Shown piece after piece: positions 23,289 through 32,818 of a stretch of DNA of 48,091 bases. The DNA is from Thermoplasmata archaeon (GTDB taxonomy: Archaea; Thermoplasmatota; Thermoplasmata; Lutacidiplasmatales; UBA184). Numbering within the stretch: position 1 is the stretch's first letter; each line of letters opens with the position of its first letter. The notes under the pieces are model-generated. The model had not been told where the DNA came from. It saw nothing but the letters and a program-made list of their open reading frames with translations, and ran no database searches. The DNA lies in NCBI GenBank assembly GCA_021826685.1, contig JAKAYT010000008.1, positions 1-48,091 on the forward strand, written 5' to 3'. A program made the translations under genes and the position numbers.

Positions 23289-25867
23289 CCGATCCGGGGC
23301 CCCCGACCCTCGAGACCGAGGGCGCGGCGGACCGGGTCCGCGATCACCCGCTGGAGCGCGAGATGCACCGGTCTTACATCGACTACGCGATGAGCGTAAT
23401 CATCGGTCGGGCCCTGCCGCTCGGCCGAGATGGCCTGAAACCGGTCCAGCGCCGCATCCTGTGGTCGATGTGGGAATCCGGTGCGACGCACGACAAGGCG
23501 TTCCGCAAGAGCGCGCGCACCGTCGGTGAGGTGCTGGGGAAGTACCACCCGCACGGCGATCTCTCGGTCTACGATGCGCTCGCGCGAATGGCGCAGTCGT
23601 TCAGCCTGCGCTACCCGCTGGTCGAAGGGCAGGGAAACTTCGGATCGATCGACGGGGACTCGCCGGCCGCGATGCGGTACACCGAGGCCCGTCTCTCCCG
23701 GCTCGCCGAAGAGCTGCTGCAGGACATCGAGAGCGACACCGTTGCGTGGAGCGACAACTTCGATGGGACCCTCAAGGAACCGAGCTACCTTCCCGCGAAA
23801 CTCCCCAATCTCTTGATCAACGGCTCGGCCGGGATCGCCGTCGGCATGGCGACCAACATGCCGCCGCACAATCTCGGCGAGATTGTCGACGGGCTCCTGC
23901 TGCTGCTGAAGAAGCCGCAGACGGACCTCGACGAGCTGATGAAACTCATCCCCGGGCCCGATTTCCCTACGGGAGGAGCCCTGAGCCGGGAAGGGATCCG
24001 CGAGGCCTACGAGACCGGCCGCGGGATGATCCACATCCGGGGAACCGCCGAGACCCGGGAGCGGGACGGCAAGGAAGAGATCGTCATCACCGAGATCCCC
24101 TACGAAGTTAACAAATCGAACCTGCTCCTTTTGATCGCCGATCTCGTCAAATCGAAGCGAATCGACGGGATCACCGACCTTCGGGACGAGTCCGATCGGA
24201 ACGGAACGAGCGTAGTGCTCGAGCTGCGGCGCGACGTGCCCGCCGAGATCGTGCTCAACCGCATCTACGAGCACACGCCACTCGAGTCGAGCTATGGCGT
24301 GATCAACCTGTGCATCGTCGACGGTCGACCGCGCGTCCTGCCACTGCGGGACCTGCTCCAACTGCACATCGACCAGCGCCGGGAGGTCCTCACCCGGCGC
24401 ACGCAGTTCGAGCTGAAGAAGGCCGAGGAGCGGCTCCATCTCCTCGAGGGCTTTCTCACCGCAATCGATCACATCGACGAGGTGATCCGGGTCATCCGGC
24501 GGTCCAAGGACGCCGCCGCGGCCGAGGCGTCGCTCATGGGGAAGTTCCTCCTCTCGAGCGAGCAGGCGAAAGCGATCCTCGACATGCGCCTCGCCCGGCT
24601 CACCGCGCTCGAGCGCGAGGCGATTCTGAAGGAGAAGGAGGAGAAGGAGACGCTCATCCGTCGACTGAAGGCGATCCTCGCCTCGAAGACGGAGCTCGAC
24701 GGGCTCATCGTCACCGAGCTGACCGAACTCAAGCAGAAATTCGGCGACCCGCGCCGTACGCGGATCGTTCCCGCGTTCACTGCCCGTACGCTAGAGGACC
24801 TGATCCCGGACACCGACGTGGTGGTGGTGGTCACGCGGGACGGATACATCAAGCGCCTTCCGCTCGACCAGTACCGACGCCAGCGCCGGGGCGGACGCGG
24901 CCTGGTCCAGATGGAGACGAAGGAGGAGGATTTCGTCATCCGGACGTTCGTGACCCGGACCCACGACGACGTGCTCTTCTTCACGAACTTGGGGCGGGTC
25001 TACCGACTCAAGGCCTACGAGCTGCCCGAGGGGAGTCGACACTCCAAGGGCAAGGCAGTGATCAACCTCCTTCCCAAGCTCAAGGACGGCGAGCGGATCC
25101 AGACGTTGCTGCCGGTCCGCGACATGACCGCCGAGGCGTCGTTGCTCTTCGCGACCCGCACGGGGCTCGTGAAACGGACCGCGCTCGCCGACTTTCAGAA
25201 CATACGTACGAGCGGCATCCAGGCGATCCTGCTCGAGAACGACGAGCTCGTCGACGTGGCGTTGATCGACGACCCGTCGGTCGAGGTGATCCTGGCGACC
25301 CACGCCGGGCAGCTGGTCCGCTTCCCGCTCTCGGACGTGCGCCCGATGGGCCGGGTGACCTACGGCGTGATCGGGGTCCGCCTGAGCGGCGAGAAGAACG
25401 ACCGGGTCGTCGCGATGGCCCCGGTACGAGCGCAGCTGCCCTACCTCCTCTCCCTGACGAGCCAGGGATACGGCAAGCGCACGCCGATCGAGGAGTATCG
25501 CAAGACCCAGCGAGGAGCGAAGGGTGTCCGGACGATCGCGACCGGCGGTCGGAACGGATCCGTCGTTGCCGTCCTCCCGACCAGCGAGGATGCGGAGGTC
25601 CTCGTGACGACGCGGAACGGCATCACGATCCGCGCGCCGGTGAAGGGGATCCGCTCCCAGGGACGCAGCACGATGGGCGTCCGTGTCATTCGCCTGGACG
25701 AGGGTGACGAGGTCCGGGACGCGGTCGTCCTTGCCGGTAGCGTCGACCCCGACAACGGAGCCGAAGCCCCCGAGGATCCCGAGGCGCTTACGGCACCTCG
25801 GGCGGACGGCGGCCGCGGTTCGGCGCAGGGGCCCGGCGCGGACGGGGGCGGCGATGAAGCATCGTAG
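23285..25867 (+). CDS. gyrA: DNA gyrase subunit A
   Basis: An 860-residue type IIA topoisomerase subunit. The N-terminal winged-helix/tower part has [20 protein letters not shown] and QRRILWSM, with the catalytic tyrosine at 132 in [10 protein letters not shown]. The GyrA box QRRGGRG at 533-539 identifies gyrase, able to wrap DNA, rather than topoisomerase IV. A six-bladed beta-pinwheel forms the C-terminal third, followed by an acidic/Gly tail. Negative supercoiling by bacterial-type gyrase is known in Thermoplasmatota and several other archaeal groups. The partner gyrB is not in this window. The ATG overlaps the RecJ stop. Confidence 0.95.
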   Translation: MTDPGPPTLETEGAADRVRDHPLEREMHRSYIDYAMSVIIGRALPLGRDGLKPVQRRILWSMWESGATHDKAFRKSARTVGEVLGKYHPHGDLSVYDALARMAQSFSLRYPLVEGQGNFGSIDGDSPAAMRYTEARLSRLAEELLQDIESDTVAWSDNFDGTLKEPSYLPAKLPNLLINGSAGIAVGMATNMPPHNLGEIVDGLLLLLKKPQTDLDELMKLIPGPDFPTGGALSREGIREAYETGRGMIHIRGTAETRERDGKEEIVITEIPYEVNKSNLLLLIADLVKSKRIDGITDLRDESDRNGTSVVLELRRDVPAEIVLNRIYEHTPLESSYGVINLCIVDGRPRVLPLRDLLQLHIDQRREVLTRRTQFELKKAEERLHLLEGFLTAIDHIDEVIRVIRRSKDAAAAEASLMGKFLLSSEQAKAILDMRLARLTALEREAILKEKEEKETLIRRLKAILASKTELDGLIVTELTELKQKFGDPRRTRIVPAFTARTLEDLIPDTDVVVVVTRDGYIKRLPLDQYRRQRRGGRGLVQMETKEEDFVIRTFVTRTHDDVLFFTNLGRVYRLKAYELPEGSRHSKGKAVINLLPKLKDGERIQTLLPVRDMTAEASLLFATRTGLVKRTALADFQNIRTSGIQAILLENDELVDVALIDDPSVEVILATHAGQLVRFPLSDVRPMGRVTYGVIGVRLSGEKNDRVVAMAPVRAQLPYLLSLTSQGYGKRTPIEEYRKTQRGAKGVRTIATGGRNGSVVAVLPTSEDAEVLVTTRNGITIRAPVKGIRSQGRSTMGVRVIRLDEGDEVRDAVVLAGSVDPDNGAEAPEDPEALTAPRADGGRGSAQGPGADGGGDEAS

Positions 25868-26054
25868 GTCCCTGGACCCTCGCGATACGATCCTCCTTTG
25901 CCCCCAGTGCCGCTCCGCCCGGCTCGTCTTCGAAGCGGGGTTGATCACCGGGCAGGTGTACCGCTGCCAGACGTGCGGCTACATGGGATCGTTCGTGATC
26001 GAGATGGACACGCCCGATCCGAACGCTCCGCTGGACGAATCGAAGATTCCCTAG
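25854..26054 (+). CDS. Small zinc-ribbon protein
   Basis: A 66-residue protein with two CxxC knuckles, [14 protein letters not shown] and [15 protein letters not shown], 23 residues apart: a compact zinc ribbon like those of transcription or tRNA-modification accessory proteins in archaea. The start overlaps the end of gyrA by 14 bases, so it belongs to the same operon. The 3' end overlaps the convergent dihydropteroate synthase gene by four bases. Function unknown. Confidence 0.8.
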   Translation: MKHRRSLDPRDTILLCPQCRSARLVFEAGLITGQVYRCQTCGYMGSFVIEMDTPDPNAPLDESKIP

Positions 26055-27310
26055 TACCCCGGCGGCTCGGGGCGTGCGTGCGCGGCCTCCGCGACCCGCG
26101 CGACCACGGCGAGCGCTCGGACGGTGGGCGCGACGTCGTGGGTCCGTATGACCTCGACCCCGCGCATGGCAGCGATCACGGCGGCCGCGATCCCCGCTTC
26201 GAGCCGGGACGCGTACCCGACCGAACCGAGCGCCCACCCCAGCATCGACTTGCGCGAGGCGCCGAGCACGACCGGATAGCCGAGGCTGCGCAGCTCGCCC
26301 GAGTGCGCGAGGAGCTCCAGGCTCTGCTCCGGGGTCTTCCCGAAACCCAGTCCCGGGTCGATCAGGAGCCGGTCCGCCGAGATCCCATCGCGCAGGGCCG
26401 CGTCGGTTCGGGCCGCGAGCGTGGAGAACACCTCGCCCCGCAGGTCCGCGTACCGGGTGTCGTTCTGCATCGTGGCGGGTTCGCCGCGCATGTGCATCAC
26501 GATCGCCGCGGCCTTCCCTTCACGGACGACCCGTCGCATCTCGGGGTCCGCAAGACCGCTGACGTCGTTGATCATGTCCGCCCCCGCTTCGAGCGCCCGC
26601 TCGGCTACGCTCACGTGACGCGTGTCGACGCTGATCGGCACCCGCTGCTCCTGGGCGAGAGCGTGCACCACGGGGGCGATGCGCCGCCACTCTTCCTCCG
26701 GATCGACCGACGTGGCCCCGGGCCGGGTCGACTCCCCCCCGATGTCGAGCAGGTCCGCCCCTTCGTCGATCAACCCCCGGCCGTGCGCGATCGCCCGTTC
26801 CGGATTGAGGAACTCGCCTCCATCGCTGAAGGAGTCCGGGGTCACGTTCACCACGCCCATCACCCGGGGCCGATCCCCGACGACGAGCGAGCGGTGAGCC
26901 CCCGGGACGGTTCGAGGGCCGTGCCGCACGTAGGCTCGAAGCGCGGCCTCGACCTCGGCCCCGAGCGCACGCAACTGGAACGGCTGTCGTTCGAGCTTCT
27001 CGATAAGCCGCCGGTATTGGGCCCAGGTCGCGAGCAGGACGACCGAGGTCTCGGTCACCGAGTGGTCCGCGATCCCGCGGGCGTGGGCGGAGTCTGCGCC
27101 CACGGCGAGGGCCTCCTGTTTCAGGAGGGGCGCCGCCCGAAGCGAGACGCGATCGAGGCGCACCGCGTAGATGCGCCCTTTCTGCGTCATGATCCCGACG
27201 CCCTCCGGGTCCGAGGCGGTCCGGCTCAGCTCGCGGGCGAGCTCGGAGGAAGTAGGGCTCTCCACCACGCGAGCGGAGAAGCGGTGGCGCCCTTCCCATT
27301 CGCCGGGCAC
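26051..27310 (-). CDS. folP: Dihydropteroate synthase-family protein
   Basis: A 419-residue protein. Residues from about 145 form the pterin-binding TIM barrel: MGVVNVTPDSFSDGGEFL, DLLDIGGESTRPGA, SVDTRHVSVAE, MINDVSG, LLIDPGLGFGKT and VVLGASRKSM. These residues bind the pterin diphosphate. The N-terminal 140 residues (LLKQEALAVGADSAHARGIAD, TETSVVLLATWAQYRRLI) form the extra domain found in long DHPS homologues of many Firmicutes and archaea. The GTG at 27310 is chosen because a TATA-like CCTTATGC lies about 27 bases upstream. In archaea the product may be a methanopterin or folate intermediate. Confidence 0.9.
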   Translation of the reverse strand: MPGEWEGRHRFSARVVESPTSSELARELSRTASDPEGVGIMTQKGRIYAVRLDRVSLRAAPLLKQEALAVGADSAHARGIADHSVTETSVVLLATWAQYRRLIEKLERQPFQLRALGAEVEAALRAYVRHGPRTVPGAHRSLVVGDRPRVMGVVNVTPDSFSDGGEFLNPERAIAHGRGLIDEGADLLDIGGESTRPGATSVDPEEEWRRIAPVVHALAQEQRVPISVDTRHVSVAERALEAGADMINDVSGLADPEMRRVVREGKAAAIVMHMRGEPATMQNDTRYADLRGEVFSTLAARTDAALRDGISADRLLIDPGLGFGKTPEQSLELLAHSGELRSLGYPVVLGASRKSMLGWALGSVGYASRLEAGIAAAVIAAMRGVEVIRTHDVAPTVRALAVVARVAEAAHARPEPPGY

Positions 27311-27332
27311 GCGGACGCGACCGTGCCCGAGC

Positions 27333-27340
27333 GCATAAGG
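27333..27340 (-). promoter_or_regulatory. TATA-like element of folP
   Basis: CCTTATGC on the minus strand, centred about 27 bases from the GTG at 27310. It supports that start over longer upstream versions of the frame. Confidence 0.4.
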
Positions 27341-27384
27341 GCGCGGAGCCGGTACGCCTATCCTCCGGGGCGCGTGGAGGGACG

Positions 27385-28077
27385 ATGCCCGCCGGCCGGA
27401 TCGTCGCGATCGATGGACCGTCGGCCTCGGGTAAGACCGAGCTCGTGCGGCGTCTCGGGATGATCCTCGGATGGACCCCGCTCGACGAGGCGTATCGATT
27501 GGGCACGGCCTTGTCGCTGCGATACCGAACCCCGGCCGAACTCGCGCTCCTGGAGCATCGGTTGATCCGACGGGAAGTTGCACGGTGGAAGCGGGCGGTC
27601 CGGCTCGCATCGTCCGGGGAGGATGTGATCCTAGACACGGGCCCCTGGGGACCGTGGACCTACACTACGGGCCTCGTCGTCGCCGGCTTCGCCCCGAAAT
27701 GGGTGCTCGCGCGAGTCCGGACGGAGTTCTCCCGCCTCGAGCGCCGTGGCCAGATCGGATGGCCCCACCGGACGTTCTACCTCGACGTCCCGGTGCGCGA
27801 GAGGGACCGGCGCGCCCGGCTCGACCGGCGCGGTCATCCGGCGCGGCTCTACGAGCGGCATGCGCGGGTGGCCCCTACCGAACGCTCGCTCGCGACCGGA
27901 GCCTGGGGTCGGCGTCGCGGCATTCGCCGCATCCGCGTCGGCGCGGGGGAGTCACCGGAGGCGCTCGCGAGACGCTTGGTCCCGCGCTTGAACGCCGTGC
28001 CCCGACCCCCGCGTTTAGAGCGTTCTCGCCCATCCGACGTGACGCGTCGGCGCCGTCCGGCCGCGAGGCAACGTTAA
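27385..28077 (+). CDS. P-loop nucleotide/nucleoside kinase-like protein
   Basis: A 230-residue P-loop NTPase. Walker A is IDGPSASGKTELVRRL (residues 9-24), and a DTGPWG segment near residue 82 resembles the DxD/DR motif of kinases such as dTMP or deoxynucleoside kinases. An Arg-rich lid (RERDRRARLDRRGH) follows, then a very basic, probably disordered tail from about residue 205. GGAGGG lies just before the ATG at 27385. The substrate is unknown; the fold matches small-molecule kinases. It is divergent from folP across 74 bases. Confidence 0.75.
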   Translation: MPAGRIVAIDGPSASGKTELVRRLGMILGWTPLDEAYRLGTALSLRYRTPAELALLEHRLIRREVARWKRAVRLASSGEDVILDTGPWGPWTYTTGLVVAGFAPKWVLARVRTEFSRLERRGQIGWPHRTFYLDVPVRERDRRARLDRRGHPARLYERHARVAPTERSLATGAWGRRRGIRRIRVGAGESPEALARRLVPRLNAVPRPPRLERSRPSDVTRRRRPAARQR

Positions 28078-28133
28078 AATCAGGGGGTCGGTGAGCGACC
28101 TCCCCGAGCGACGGACGCTCAACGAGGACGACA

Positions 28134-28295
28134 ATGGGAAAGGGAACTCCGTCCCGCCGAGGCGGGAAGATCGTGCACGTCATTTGCCGCCGGTGCGGCA
28201 GCCACTCCTACCACCGCCAGAAAGGCGTCTGCGCCTCCTGCGGATTCGGCGACAACTCTCGCCGGCGCAGCTACGACTGGGCTAAGCTGAAGTAG
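28134..28295 (+). CDS. rpl37e: Large-subunit ribosomal protein eL37
   Basis: A 53-residue zinc-binding ribosomal protein shared by archaea and eukaryotes. It begins MGKGTPSRRGGKIVHVICRR and has the two knuckles CRRCGSHSYH and CASCGFGDNSRRR, ending SYDWAKLK as in the family. This is a little shorter than the typical archaeal length of about 60. A TATA-like TTAAAAT (28074-28080) lies about 56 bases upstream. In many archaea an LSm gene precedes eL37; none is seen here. The 3' end overlaps the convergent glycosylase gene by 14 bases. Confidence 0.93.
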   Translation: MGKGTPSRRGGKIVHVICRRCGSHSYHRQKGVCASCGFGDNSRRRSYDWAKLK

Positions 28296-28860
28296 GGCGC
28301 TTTCTCGCGGGACCCGCCCACGGGCGCGGAGAGGAAACGTATCGAGATCCTGCCTCGGCGAACCGTAATGGCCGTTCCACCGCGCGGGAGATCCCGATGC
28401 GCGGTCCGCTCACGATCGCGCGGGGTCGACGGCGCCGAGGCCAAAAGCGGATGCGAGTGCCCGCGGCCGCGTCGGTCCCATCGTCCGCGATCGTGATCCC
28501 CAATGCGCGGCACAGCCGGCCCGGACCCCCCGCCCGAAGTTCGCGCGTCCCTGCCAGGGGTTCCCCCGCGCGGATCAGTACGGCCTGCCCGGGACGGGTG
28601 ACGACGTTCGCGCAGACCACCCGGTGGATGCGGTAGACGTAGAGCGTCCCGGGAGCGCCGAACATCGAACGATTGCGTCGGGTCATCCCCCGGTTCGCGT
28701 GGTTGGCTTCGTCGCGGTCGACGTACGCTTCGGTTTCCACAATCCGTACGCCGCGCTCGACGCCCGGGCCGAGCGTCCAGAGCTCGCACCCAATCAGTTG
28801 CCGCGCTACGATGCGCGTCGGACGAGCGAAGAACGAACGCCCGAGACGCGTGACGGTCAT
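28282..28860 (-). CDS. Alkyladenine (3-methyladenine) DNA glycosylase, AAG/MPG type
   Basis: A 192-residue base-excision repair enzyme that removes alkylated purines. Family signatures: IVETEAYVDRDEANHANRGM with the catalytic Glu in ETEAY, then RNRSMFGAPGTLYVYRIHRV and VCANVVTRPG, and the GGPGRLCRALGI segment lining the pocket. The ATG at 28860 is the natural start. The C-terminal 25 residues are Pro/Arg-rich. It sits next to the polymerase/RecA-like DNA-repair cluster but is separated from it by about 230 bases. Confidence 0.92.
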   Translation of the reverse strand: MTVTRLGRSFFARPTRIVARQLIGCELWTLGPGVERGVRIVETEAYVDRDEANHANRGMTRRNRSMFGAPGTLYVYRIHRVVCANVVTRPGQAVLIRAGEPLAGTRELRAGGPGRLCRALGITIADDGTDAAAGTRIRFWPRRRRPRAIVSGPRIGISRAVERPLRFAEAGSRYVSSPRPWAGPARKRPTSA

Positions 28861-29098
28861 CCTCGATCCGGGGAACCGGGAGCGAGTCTTAGCGCTTCAC
28901 GGCCGGCCGGTAGGAGGGTTGCGAGGGCCCCGACCCGATATCGAACGCCGAGAGACGGGGTCCGACCGACCTCGCGCGGCCGAGCGGCTCGGTGGGTACG
29001 TCGCATGCGGGCTCCGCAGCGGGCGGGCGCGGGCCGAAGCACGATGGGACCTCGCCGGGGGGCTCTCCCTCGTCCCCGTGGCGTGGGCCCGAGCCTAG
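28850..29098 (+). CDS. Doubtful small Arg/Gly-rich ORF
   Basis: An 82-residue frame from a GTG at 28850 fills the gap between the glycosylase start and the end of the glycosyltransferase-like gene. Its product is Arg/Gly-rich with no recognisable domain. It overlaps the divergent glycosylase start by 11 bases and the convergent gene end by four. In GC-rich DNA such frames arise by chance. Listed because otherwise 28861-29094 has no gene. Confidence 0.2.
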   Translation: MTVILDPGNRERVLALHGRPVGGLRGPRPDIERRETGSDRPRAAERLGGYVACGLRSGRARAEARWDLAGGLSLVPVAWARA

Positions 29099-30393
29099 GT
29101 CGCCTGCGTTCGCATGACGGATCGGTGAGCGGCCCCCCGCAGGTCTCGAACGAAGATGCCGCTGGGTTGCGGCGTTCGCTCCCACGCTCGCGCGATTCGT
29201 ACGACGAGCGCGCCCGCGTCCCCCCACTCGGGCGCGAACTGCCCACGCACGTGCTCGCGGAAGCGAGCCGGGAGTCGGGGAGGGTCCCGAAGGGCGCGCT
29301 CCACGACGGCCTCGACGCGGCGGCCCCGCGCAAAATCGGAAAGATCGCGGCGGGCCGGTCGCGAAAGGCGGGCGACCTCCCGCAGGCCGTCGATCTTCTC
29401 GGGCCGGTGGCGTCGTGTAGCGCTTCCCGCGCCCAAGATGCCGTTGAAGTAGAGGAACGGCCCGCCCTGCACGATCGCCTCGAGCAGCGTTCGGCTTCCG
29501 GTGACGACCCTCAGCTGCGCGCGGTCGAACTCACTCCTCCACGCGGACGGCGAGCGGAGCTCGAGCTCGAGCGCTCCGAGACGGGGATCGATGGACCGCG
29601 GCCAAGGGCGGGGCGAGCGGATGCACAGGAACGGAGGGGGGTCGGACCGCGCAAGGGTCCGGAGCACCCGCTCTGCGATGCGCTCGGCGCTCGCAGGGCT
29701 CGCGTACCAGACCCAGCGCGCGCGTCTGTTCGTAGCGGGCGCCGGCCCGGTCGGCCGGATCGGCCAGAGGGGACCGGACTGGATCGCCTCGGGGAACTCG
29801 AGGGCAAAAGCGCGATCCGGCCGGAACGTCGCGTAGAGATGGACCACGTTCGCTCGATCGAAGGCCCGGAACCGTCGGTACAATGCATGGAAGCGTGCGG
29901 CCTCCCGGGCGAACGAACGACGTCGCGCGCGGCGTCGGATCTCGCGCGAAGGTATCCCTCCTTCTCGCCAGCGCTCCCTCACCTCTCGCCGCGAGGTCAA
30001 CGTACGGGCGAACTCCTCCAAGCTCAGATGGATCGTCGCGTCGGGACCGTAGGCCCGCTCGATCTTCCCCGCCTCCTCCTCCCACGGTCCGCCCCGACCG
30101 TACGGCTCGTCGCGCGAAGGCGCGGCGCTGATCCCCCACGCCGGAGCGATCGTCAGCGCCTTGGGCGCCCGACGGACGAGACGATCCGTTCGCGTGTGCG
30201 GGGGCCAACTCCACGGACCGTCGACGCTCCGGGGAAAAGGTCGTCCTCGCGCGCGGTAGAGCGTGAGGGGGAAGCCGGCGTCGGCGAGGTACCGACCCGC
30301 GCACAGTACCTCGTCGATGTCGCCGAGGCCCCCTCCGACGACCGCGGGGAGAAGGTAGACGTCCAGTTGGGCCGGCGGGCGTCTCCTAGGCAT
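29095..30393 (-). CDS. Uncharacterised protein, glycosyltransferase-like
   Basis: A 432-residue, Arg-rich protein. The N-terminus LDVYLLPAVVGGGLGDIDEV resembles the first strand and glycine-rich loop of GT-B glycosyltransferases, and a late GSRTLLEAIVQGGPFLYFNG resembles the nucleotide-sugar binding region of that fold. The intervening part gives no clear match. The ATG at 30393 overlaps the end of the GNAT gene by eight bases (ATGCCTAG), so it is coupled to the polymerase operon as its last gene. No catalytic residues can be assigned with confidence. Confidence 0.6.
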   Translation of the reverse strand: MPRRRPPAQLDVYLLPAVVGGGLGDIDEVLCAGRYLADAGFPLTLYRARGRPFPRSVDGPWSWPPHTRTDRLVRRAPKALTIAPAWGISAAPSRDEPYGRGGPWEEEAGKIERAYGPDATIHLSLEEFARTLTSRREVRERWREGGIPSREIRRRARRRSFAREAARFHALYRRFRAFDRANVVHLYATFRPDRAFALEFPEAIQSGPLWPIRPTGPAPATNRRARWVWYASPASAERIAERVLRTLARSDPPPFLCIRSPRPWPRSIDPRLGALELELRSPSAWRSEFDRAQLRVVTGSRTLLEAIVQGGPFLYFNGILGAGSATRRHRPEKIDGLREVARLSRPARRDLSDFARGRRVEAVVERALRDPPRLPARFREHVRGQFAPEWGDAGALVVRIARAWERTPQPSGIFVRDLRGAAHRSVMRTQAT

Positions 30394-31342
30394 GCGCCGC
30401 CGAACGATACAGGGTGCGCAGCCGGTGCGCGATCGAGAATCCGGCGCGCTCCAATGCCTCGACCGAGCGTCGGTGCTCGAGCGGAGTCTGGCAGACGATC
30501 CGCGCCGCTCCCCGGCGGGCGCACCACTCCACCCCGGTACGAAGCAGCGCATCGACCTGCGTGGGATCGGCCGATTCGCCGACGATCGGAGACGATAGGC
30601 CCGCCGCCTCCATCGCGTCGGAGACCGTCACCGAGGACCACGCGACGGGAGCGCCGTCCTGCTCGAGGACCCAGCTCTCGCTCTCGCTCGAAAGTATCCG
30701 ATCCAACGAGTACGAGCCGTCCAGGGCCCGACGGTTCAGCGGCAGCACCTCGGCGACGGCCGTCGGCATCGTCCGGGCCGCGATCGCGACGAGCGCGTCG
30801 CGATCCCTCGACCGGTAGGGGCGCAGACCCGGAGGAAGGGGGAGCACGGGAGTCGCGTCGACCGGAGCCACGGGAGGGAGGACGCGCGAGAACAGCCCCA
30901 CCTCGCGCAGGTCCTCGTAGCCGAGCGAGCGGTAGAGCGCGATCGCGGGAGCGTTGTCGGCGAGAACGTCGAGCGCCACGTAGCGTCGATGCGCCTTTTC
31001 GGCGGCCTCCCGGGCGCGTTCCATGAGCGCACGCGCGTACCCCCTCCCGCGAAAGGGCGTGTCGACCATCACCATGCTGATGTAGCCTGCCCGCGGGGTG
31101 AACGAGACGATCGTGGTCGCGACGATCCGTCCGTCCACCTCCACGGTGAAGAAGCGGAAGATCGGTCGTCCCAGGGCTCGCATCAGCCCGACCAGGACCC
31201 GGACGTCCCAACGGTAGATTCGGCGGACGACCCGACTCCACGCGCCCGGGCGGCTCCCATAGAGCGCCTCTTCCTCGGGAAAGTTCTCCTTCAGCAGCTC
31301 GAAGAGGCGGTCGGATTCCGACGGCCGGAACTCCCGGATCAT
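30386..31342 (-). CDS. Two-domain GNAT-family acetyltransferase
   Basis: A 318-residue protein. The N-terminal GNAT domain (residues 1-150) has the acetyl-CoA-binding loop VDTPFRGRGYARALMERARE and the following helix with VLADNAPAIALYRSLGYED. The C-terminal half, with TGVEWCARRGAARIVCQTP and RSVEALERAGFSIAHRLRT, looks like a second, degenerate GNAT domain. The substrate is unknown. Its ATG overlaps the HEAT-repeat stop (ATGA), and its end overlaps the next gene, so it is translationally coupled on both sides within the PolB2 operon. Confidence 0.85.
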   Translation of the reverse strand: MIREFRPSESDRLFELLKENFPEEEALYGSRPGAWSRVVRRIYRWDVRVLVGLMRALGRPIFRFFTVEVDGRIVATTIVSFTPRAGYISMVMVDTPFRGRGYARALMERAREAAEKAHRRYVALDVLADNAPAIALYRSLGYEDLREVGLFSRVLPPVAPVDATPVLPLPPGLRPYRSRDRDALVAIAARTMPTAVAEVLPLNRRALDGSYSLDRILSSESESWVLEQDGAPVAWSSVTVSDAMEAAGLSSPIVGESADPTQVDALLRTGVEWCARRGAARIVCQTPLEHRRSVEALERAGFSIAHRLRTLYRSAAHA

Positions 31343-32787
31343 CCACCCTCGGTGCGGGATCCGTCGGGCAGGGCGAGCTCGAAAAGGTCCCGTAGCGTCG
31401 GAGGACGCGAAATCCCCTCGACCTCGACGCGCGGGAGCCGGGCGACGCGATCGAGCTCCTCCTCAGAGAAGAGCGCCCTCGCATCCCAGAGCGCCTCCTC
31501 CACGAACGGGTCCTCCTCGGGGTGACGGAGCCGCCCCAATGCCTGCACCGCGGTGTCGAAGATCCGGTCCTCCGCGTCCGCCGCCCTTGCGGCCGCCGCG
31601 TCTCCCTCGGCGTCGGGGACGAGGGGGTCGGGGTGGGCAAGGGTTGGTTCGAGCAAGCGAACGAGGTTCGCGCGCGACGCATCGTCCCGCAAGCGCCCGA
31701 GCGTCCAGATCGCTGCCAAGCGGACCTCGGGAGCCGCGTGGAAGAGCTCCTCTCGGACCCGAGGGATCGCCTCGATGAGGCCGAGCCGACCGATGGCATA
31801 GATCGCCGCGCTGCGCGGCCACGGGTGCGGGTCCTCGACCAGGCGGAACAGCACGGGCAGGTCCGTCGGGGTACCGACCTCGCCCAGGCAGATCGCTGCG
31901 GCTCCTCGTACCGCGTGCTCGGGGTCGGACACGTGCTCGAGCGCGACCGCGCGGGCGCGGGTCCCGCGCATCTCTCCCAAGGCGTGCAACGCGCAGACGC
32001 GTACGGAGTGGGACGGGTCCTCGGCGGCGCGCACGAGCGTCACTTCGGCGCGGCGATCGCCGATCCGCCCGAGCGCGACGAGGGCGGCCGGGCGCTCCGC
32101 CGGATCGCCTCCCCCGGCGCGTTCGAGCAGGACGGAAACGCTCGGCCGATCCCGACGGCGCCCCATCACGATGGCGGTCGCGTTGCGCACGGTACGCGCC
32201 TCGTCGGCGAACATCGATCGGAGGCGGTCCGACACGGCCGGATCCTCCGACTCGCCCAACGCGATCACGGCCCCGCGTCGGACCCGCTCGTTAGGGTCGC
32301 TCAGCGCGAGCAGGAGGGCGCGCGTGGCCGCGGGGTCCCGCATACGCCCGAGCCCTCCGGCCGCCGTCAAGCGGACCTCGGAGGCAGGATCGGTCATGCA
32401 CCGAATCAGCGGGTCCAGCGAACCCGGGTCCCCTATGCGCCCGAGCGCCCATGCCGCCATCTCGCGGACCCGCGGGTCCGGATCGTCCAACGCCCTTTCG
32501 ATCGCTCCGTGACTCTCGGACCGCCCGATCTGGCCGAGCGCCTTCGCGGCGCTCGCGCGGACCGCCGGCTCCGGGTCGACGAGCGAGGGGACGAGGGCGC
32601 TTGCCGCCCGCGGGTCGCCCCGGTCCCCCAGGACCTTCGCGACGGTCCGTCGGACCCGCGGGTCCGGGTCGCTGAGGGCCCGGATCATCGGCGCGAGATC
32701 CTCTTCGCCGTAGCCCGCGCTCGCCCGGGGCCGGGGAAGCGTTCGCGTTCGGGTCTTGGGTTTCGCGCGACGGACCGAGCGGGTCAC
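31339..32787 (-). CDS. HEAT-repeat (PBS-lyase type) protein
   Basis: A 482-residue alpha-solenoid. About ten or more repeats of some 31 residues can be read from residue 33 on, each with a pattern such as DPDPRVRRTVAKVLGDRGD, DPEPAVRASAAKALGQIG or DPDPRVREMAAWALGRIGD. The C-terminal 130 residues depart from the repeat and are acidic. Such solenoids are protein-interaction scaffolds. The GTG at 32787 follows the polymerase stop by 31 bases; about 30 basic residues precede the repeats. Its place directly after the PolB2-like polymerase suggests a scaffold or processivity partner; that role is inferred. Confidence 0.88.
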   Translation of the reverse strand: MTRSVRRAKPKTRTRTLPRPRASAGYGEEDLAPMIRALSDPDPRVRRTVAKVLGDRGDPRAASALVPSLVDPEPAVRASAAKALGQIGRSESHGAIERALDDPDPRVREMAAWALGRIGDPGSLDPLIRCMTDPASEVRLTAAGGLGRMRDPAATRALLLALSDPNERVRRGAVIALGESEDPAVSDRLRSMFADEARTVRNATAIVMGRRRDRPSVSVLLERAGGGDPAERPAALVALGRIGDRRAEVTLVRAAEDPSHSVRVCALHALGEMRGTRARAVALEHVSDPEHAVRGAAAICLGEVGTPTDLPVLFRLVEDPHPWPRSAAIYAIGRLGLIEAIPRVREELFHAAPEVRLAAIWTLGRLRDDASRANLVRLLEPTLAHPDPLVPDAEGDAAAARAADAEDRIFDTAVQALGRLRHPEEDPFVEEALWDARALFSEEELDRVARLPRVEVEGISRPPTLRDLFELALPDGSRTEGG

Positions 32788-32818
32788 GTCCCGACGAGCG
32801 GGGTCGAGACGAAAACCT

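Noticed and set aside
28861-29094. Structured RNA or tRNA next to the glycosylase gene
   Set aside because: No convincing stem set; only a GC-rich frame of doubtful coding value.
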